Source of the DNA: Gammaproteobacteria bacterium
Lineage (GTDB): Bacteria; Pseudomonadota; Gammaproteobacteria; Tenderiales; Tenderiaceae
DNA: 54,679 nucleotides
Direction of reading: 5' to 3'
Assembly (NCBI GenBank): GCA_021731365.1
Contig: JAKFXL010000072.1
Span: 1 to 54,679, forward strand
This document shows, piece by piece, positions 52,877 through 54,679 of this stretch. The notes below the pieces were generated by a model, which made no database searches, was not told where the DNA came from, and was given only the letters and a program-made list of their open reading frames with translations. The first letter of the stretch is position 1, and the number at the start of each line of letters is the position of its first letter. A program made the translations under genes and the position numbers.

Positions 52877-53485
52877 ATGTATACCCCGAACCATTTTAAA
52901 GAAGAGGATCTGGAGAGCATGTTCCGCCTGATGGAGCAGCAGCCCTTTGCCACGTTGATCACCACGCCAGACAGTGTGCCGTTTGTTAGCCACCTGCCGC
53001 TGATGGTCGAGCGGCGGGGTGATAAAACCGTGCTGATTGGCCATGTGGCCAAGGCTAATGAGCAGTGGCAGCACTTTGAACAGTGCAACCAGACGCTGGT
53101 GATATTCCACGGACCAAGTGTTTATATCTCCCCTTCGTTATACCAAACGCCAGGGGTGCCAACCTGGAATTATGTAGCGGTTCACGCCTACGGACGGCCA
53201 ACACTCATTACAGATGCCGCACGACTGCACGGTATTATTGAACAGCTTACTTCACATCATGAACAGCAGAGGGCCACACCATGGCAGCCAGACTACCCCC
53301 CCAGATTATTGGATGTGATTGTCGGGTTTGAGATGGAGATTGAGCGCATTGAAGGGAAGTACAAACTCAGCCAGAATCGCCCTGAGGTCGATCGACGGAA
53401 TATTATTCAGGCGCTCTCTGTCGCCGAGACAGACGCCGCACGTGCAGTCGCCGCGCTGATGCAACAACGGCTGGATCCAGCGTGA
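52877..53485 (+). CDS. PaiB family FMN-binding protein
   Basis: The 202-residue protein starts MYTPNHFKEED, a typical PaiB N-terminus, followed by the split-barrel flavin-binding core (FATLITTPDSVPFVSHLPL, VIFHGPSVYISPSLY, VPTWNYVAVHAYG). PaiB is a putative regulator of protease and sporulation genes in Bacillus, and Gram-negative homologues have unknown roles. The ATG at 52877 is preferred over one 75 bases upstream because it gives the family N-terminus. Confidence 0.88.
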   Translation: MYTPNHFKEEDLESMFRLMEQQPFATLITTPDSVPFVSHLPLMVERRGDKTVLIGHVAKANEQWQHFEQCNQTLVIFHGPSVYISPSLYQTPGVPTWNYVAVHAYGRPTLITDAARLHGIIEQLTSHHEQQRATPWQPDYPPRLLDVIVGFEMEIERIEGKYKLSQNRPEVDRRNIIQALSVAETDAARAVAALMQQRLDPA

Positions 53486-53513
53486 CATCAGGCGCAACAG
53501 GTGCAGTGAAGTG

Positions 53514-53909
53514 ATGGCGGGCTATTGGGCGGCGTTGAAGCGTTGGGTCGGCAAGCTCAAGGGCGAAATTTTTGCCCTCTATTACGCAGCACGTGATCCG
53601 GGCACGCCGTGGCAGGCAAAGCTGTTTGTAGCCACTGTTGTTGCGTATGCGTTTAGTCCGATCGACCTGATCCCCGACTTTATCCCCCTGATTGGCTATC
53701 TGGATGATCTTATTCTGTTGCCACTCGGGATTGCATTGGCGATTCGGTGGGTCCCTGCACAGGTGATGGCGGTGTGTCGTCTCCGGGCTGCACAAACGTT
53801 GCAGAATAGCCGCCCCGTGAGCTGGGTTGCGGGGACGGTGGTGGTGGTGATCTGGCTGACATTGGCGCTGGCAGGTGGCACCTGGTTGTATCAAATGTAC
53901 AGAGTGTAA
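53514..53909 (+). CDS. YkvA family (DUF1232) membrane protein
   Basis: The 131-residue protein has the DUF1232 motif AYAFSPIDLIPDFIPLIGYLDDL (about residues 45-67), with membrane helices there and at the C-terminus (VAGTVVVVIWLTLALAGG). The function is unknown. A GTG lies directly before the chosen ATG. It follows the PaiB-like gene by about 28 bases on the same strand. Confidence 0.88.
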   Translation: MAGYWAALKRWVGKLKGEIFALYYAARDPGTPWQAKLFVATVVAYAFSPIDLIPDFIPLIGYLDDLILLPLGIALAIRWVPAQVMAVCRLRAAQTLQNSRPVSWVAGTVVVVIWLTLALAGGTWLYQMYRV

Positions 53910-53979
53910 ATATTTTTATGGGTGCAGTGGTGCGGGTGTTTGATCGCTGCCAGGGGGTTTTTCAGCTCAGGGGGTGTCG

Positions 53980-54645
53980 ATGAAGGCCAAAATAGTCTGT
54001 CTGCATGGCTACTCCATGAACAGCGATTGGCTGCGGCAGTGGTGTCTGCCGCTGGAGCAGGCGTTGGTGGAGGAGGCGGTTTTTCTCTATCCGCAGGGGC
54101 CGATTGTCTGTCCAGAGGCTGAGGTGCGTGCCACTACGGCGCTGTTTAATATGCCCATGCCGGAGTCGCGTATCGGTCCTGGGTTGAACTGGTGCTGGTA
54201 TCGCGCCAGCGAGGAGCGACCACCCCGCTATCATGGGATTGAGGAGACACTGGTATGGTTGGCGGATCTGTTTCAGCGCGAAGGGCCGATTGCGGGGCTA
54301 TTGGGCTGGAGCCAGGGGACGGTGATGGCGGCGCTGCTGGCGGCATTGATGCAGAACAAGCCAGACTCCCCCTTTCAGTTTGACTGGGCAGTGCTGTGTG
54401 GCGGTTTTTTGCCCGGCGACCAGCGCTATCGCCCCTATTTTGATGTCCCGTTATCGTTGCCAAGCCTGCATGTGCTGGGTGAAAAAGAGTCGGATTTTAT
54501 GCGGCAGCAGGGGGCTAAGTTACAGCAGGCCTTTGTCAATAGTGAGCGTCTTGATACCCCGGTAGGCCATATGTTACCGATCCGTCACCCGGACTCCATG
54601 GCGCAGATCGCCACATGGATGCAGTGGCAGCTGAGCCAGGATTAG
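53980..54645 (+). CDS. Serine hydrolase of the FSH/alpha-beta hydrolase type
   Basis: The 221-residue protein begins KAKIVCLHGYSMNSDWLRQW and has the nucleophile elbow LLGWSQGTVMAALLAAL (Ser in GWSQG) and a likely catalytic His in PVGHMLPIRH. The pattern matches FSH1-type serine hydrolases and carboxylesterases. The substrate is unknown. GGGGGT lies a few bases before the chosen ATG, and an in-frame GTG lies 6 bases upstream. The gene is complete within the window. Confidence 0.88.
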   Translation: MKAKIVCLHGYSMNSDWLRQWCLPLEQALVEEAVFLYPQGPIVCPEAEVRATTALFNMPMPESRIGPGLNWCWYRASEERPPRYHGIEETLVWLADLFQREGPIAGLLGWSQGTVMAALLAALMQNKPDSPFQFDWAVLCGGFLPGDQRYRPYFDVPLSLPSLHVLGEKESDFMRQQGAKLQQAFVNSERLDTPVGHMLPIRHPDSMAQIATWMQWQLSQD

Positions 54646-54679
54646 GCCGTTTGTGGGTAGGGGGTGGGTAGTTCGGGTG

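Noticed and set aside
1-54679. tRNA, rRNA, CRISPR, prophage or complete insertion sequence
   Set aside because: No cloverleaf, rRNA-like stretch, regularly spaced repeat, integrase, transposase or phage structural gene was found on reading both strands.

Overview
The window looks like a stretch of gammaproteobacterial chromosome. The protein families and their order (gspC-gspD-gspE, polA/engB, greB, the divergent def-fmt-rsmB and tsaP-dprA-smg-topA blocks, topA/cysB, ntrYX-trkAH) are those of Chromatiales/Pseudomonas-type gammaproteobacteria. The genus cannot be named from the sequence. Base composition is moderate and even. No rRNA, tRNA, CRISPR array, complete insertion sequence or prophage is visible. 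Genes are densely packed, often with 4-base or longer overlaps.

Layout. (1) 1-4262: the start of a type II secretion operon on the minus strand (gspC, gspD, gspE cut by the window edge), with a leader of about 330 bases. (2) 4263-5279: a small DUF2782 protein and a LOG-family protein. (3) 5388-9262: polA, then about 500 bases without protein genes, then convergent engB. This gap carries two tandem plus-strand small-RNA genes. Each has a sigma-E-like promoter, several hairpins with C/U-rich loops and a strong intrinsic terminator. This is the most interesting signal in the window. (4) 9272-13221: a stand-alone cyclic-nucleotide-binding protein, dsbA, an acetolactate-synthase-like enzyme overlapping an endonuclease/exonuclease/phosphatase-family gene, and a tiny membrane protein. 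(5) 13372-20338: a putative JmjC/cupin-type oxygenase, a DUF155 membrane protein, yqcC, greB, tmcA and a B12-binding radical SAM protein. (6) 20339-22494: an unlisted 58-codon gene followed by a perfect 15-bp hairpin, a NYN-domain protein and a Tim44-like membrane protein. (7) 22606-24719: flavodoxin, pirin, double-CDGSH and DoxX genes on the minus strand, divergent from a LysR regulator, forming an apparent redox-stress module. (8) 25713-30630: housekeeping genes (ychJ-like, DUF465, msrB, folK/folB, plsY, nfeD-like, a lipid acyltransferase, a YebC-family gene). (9) 30687-31190: a broken LamG-domain gene containing a palindrome. (10) 31198-41729: a long minus-strand block, def-fmt-rsmB-DUF4390-ntrY-ntrX-trkA-trkH-methyltransferase. 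(11) 41886-47039: tsaP-like, dprA, smg and topA on the plus strand, meeting cysB end to end. (12) 48239-54645: a lone receiver domain, an unknown 256-residue protein, a second stand-alone cyclic-nucleotide-binding protein, then yeaD, HIT-like, membrane, yaeQ, lipoprotein, PaiB-like, YkvA-like and serine-hydrolase genes.

Most of the window is core functions: DNA repair and replication, tRNA and rRNA modification, start-codon formylation and deformylation, folate and phospholipid synthesis, and K+ uptake. The points that deserve follow-up are the twin small RNAs, the 58-codon gene with its hairpin, the putative oxygenase, the NtrX-like regulator whose sigma-54 ATPase motifs are degraded, and the broken LamG gene. 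All calls were made by reading the sequence. No database search was run.
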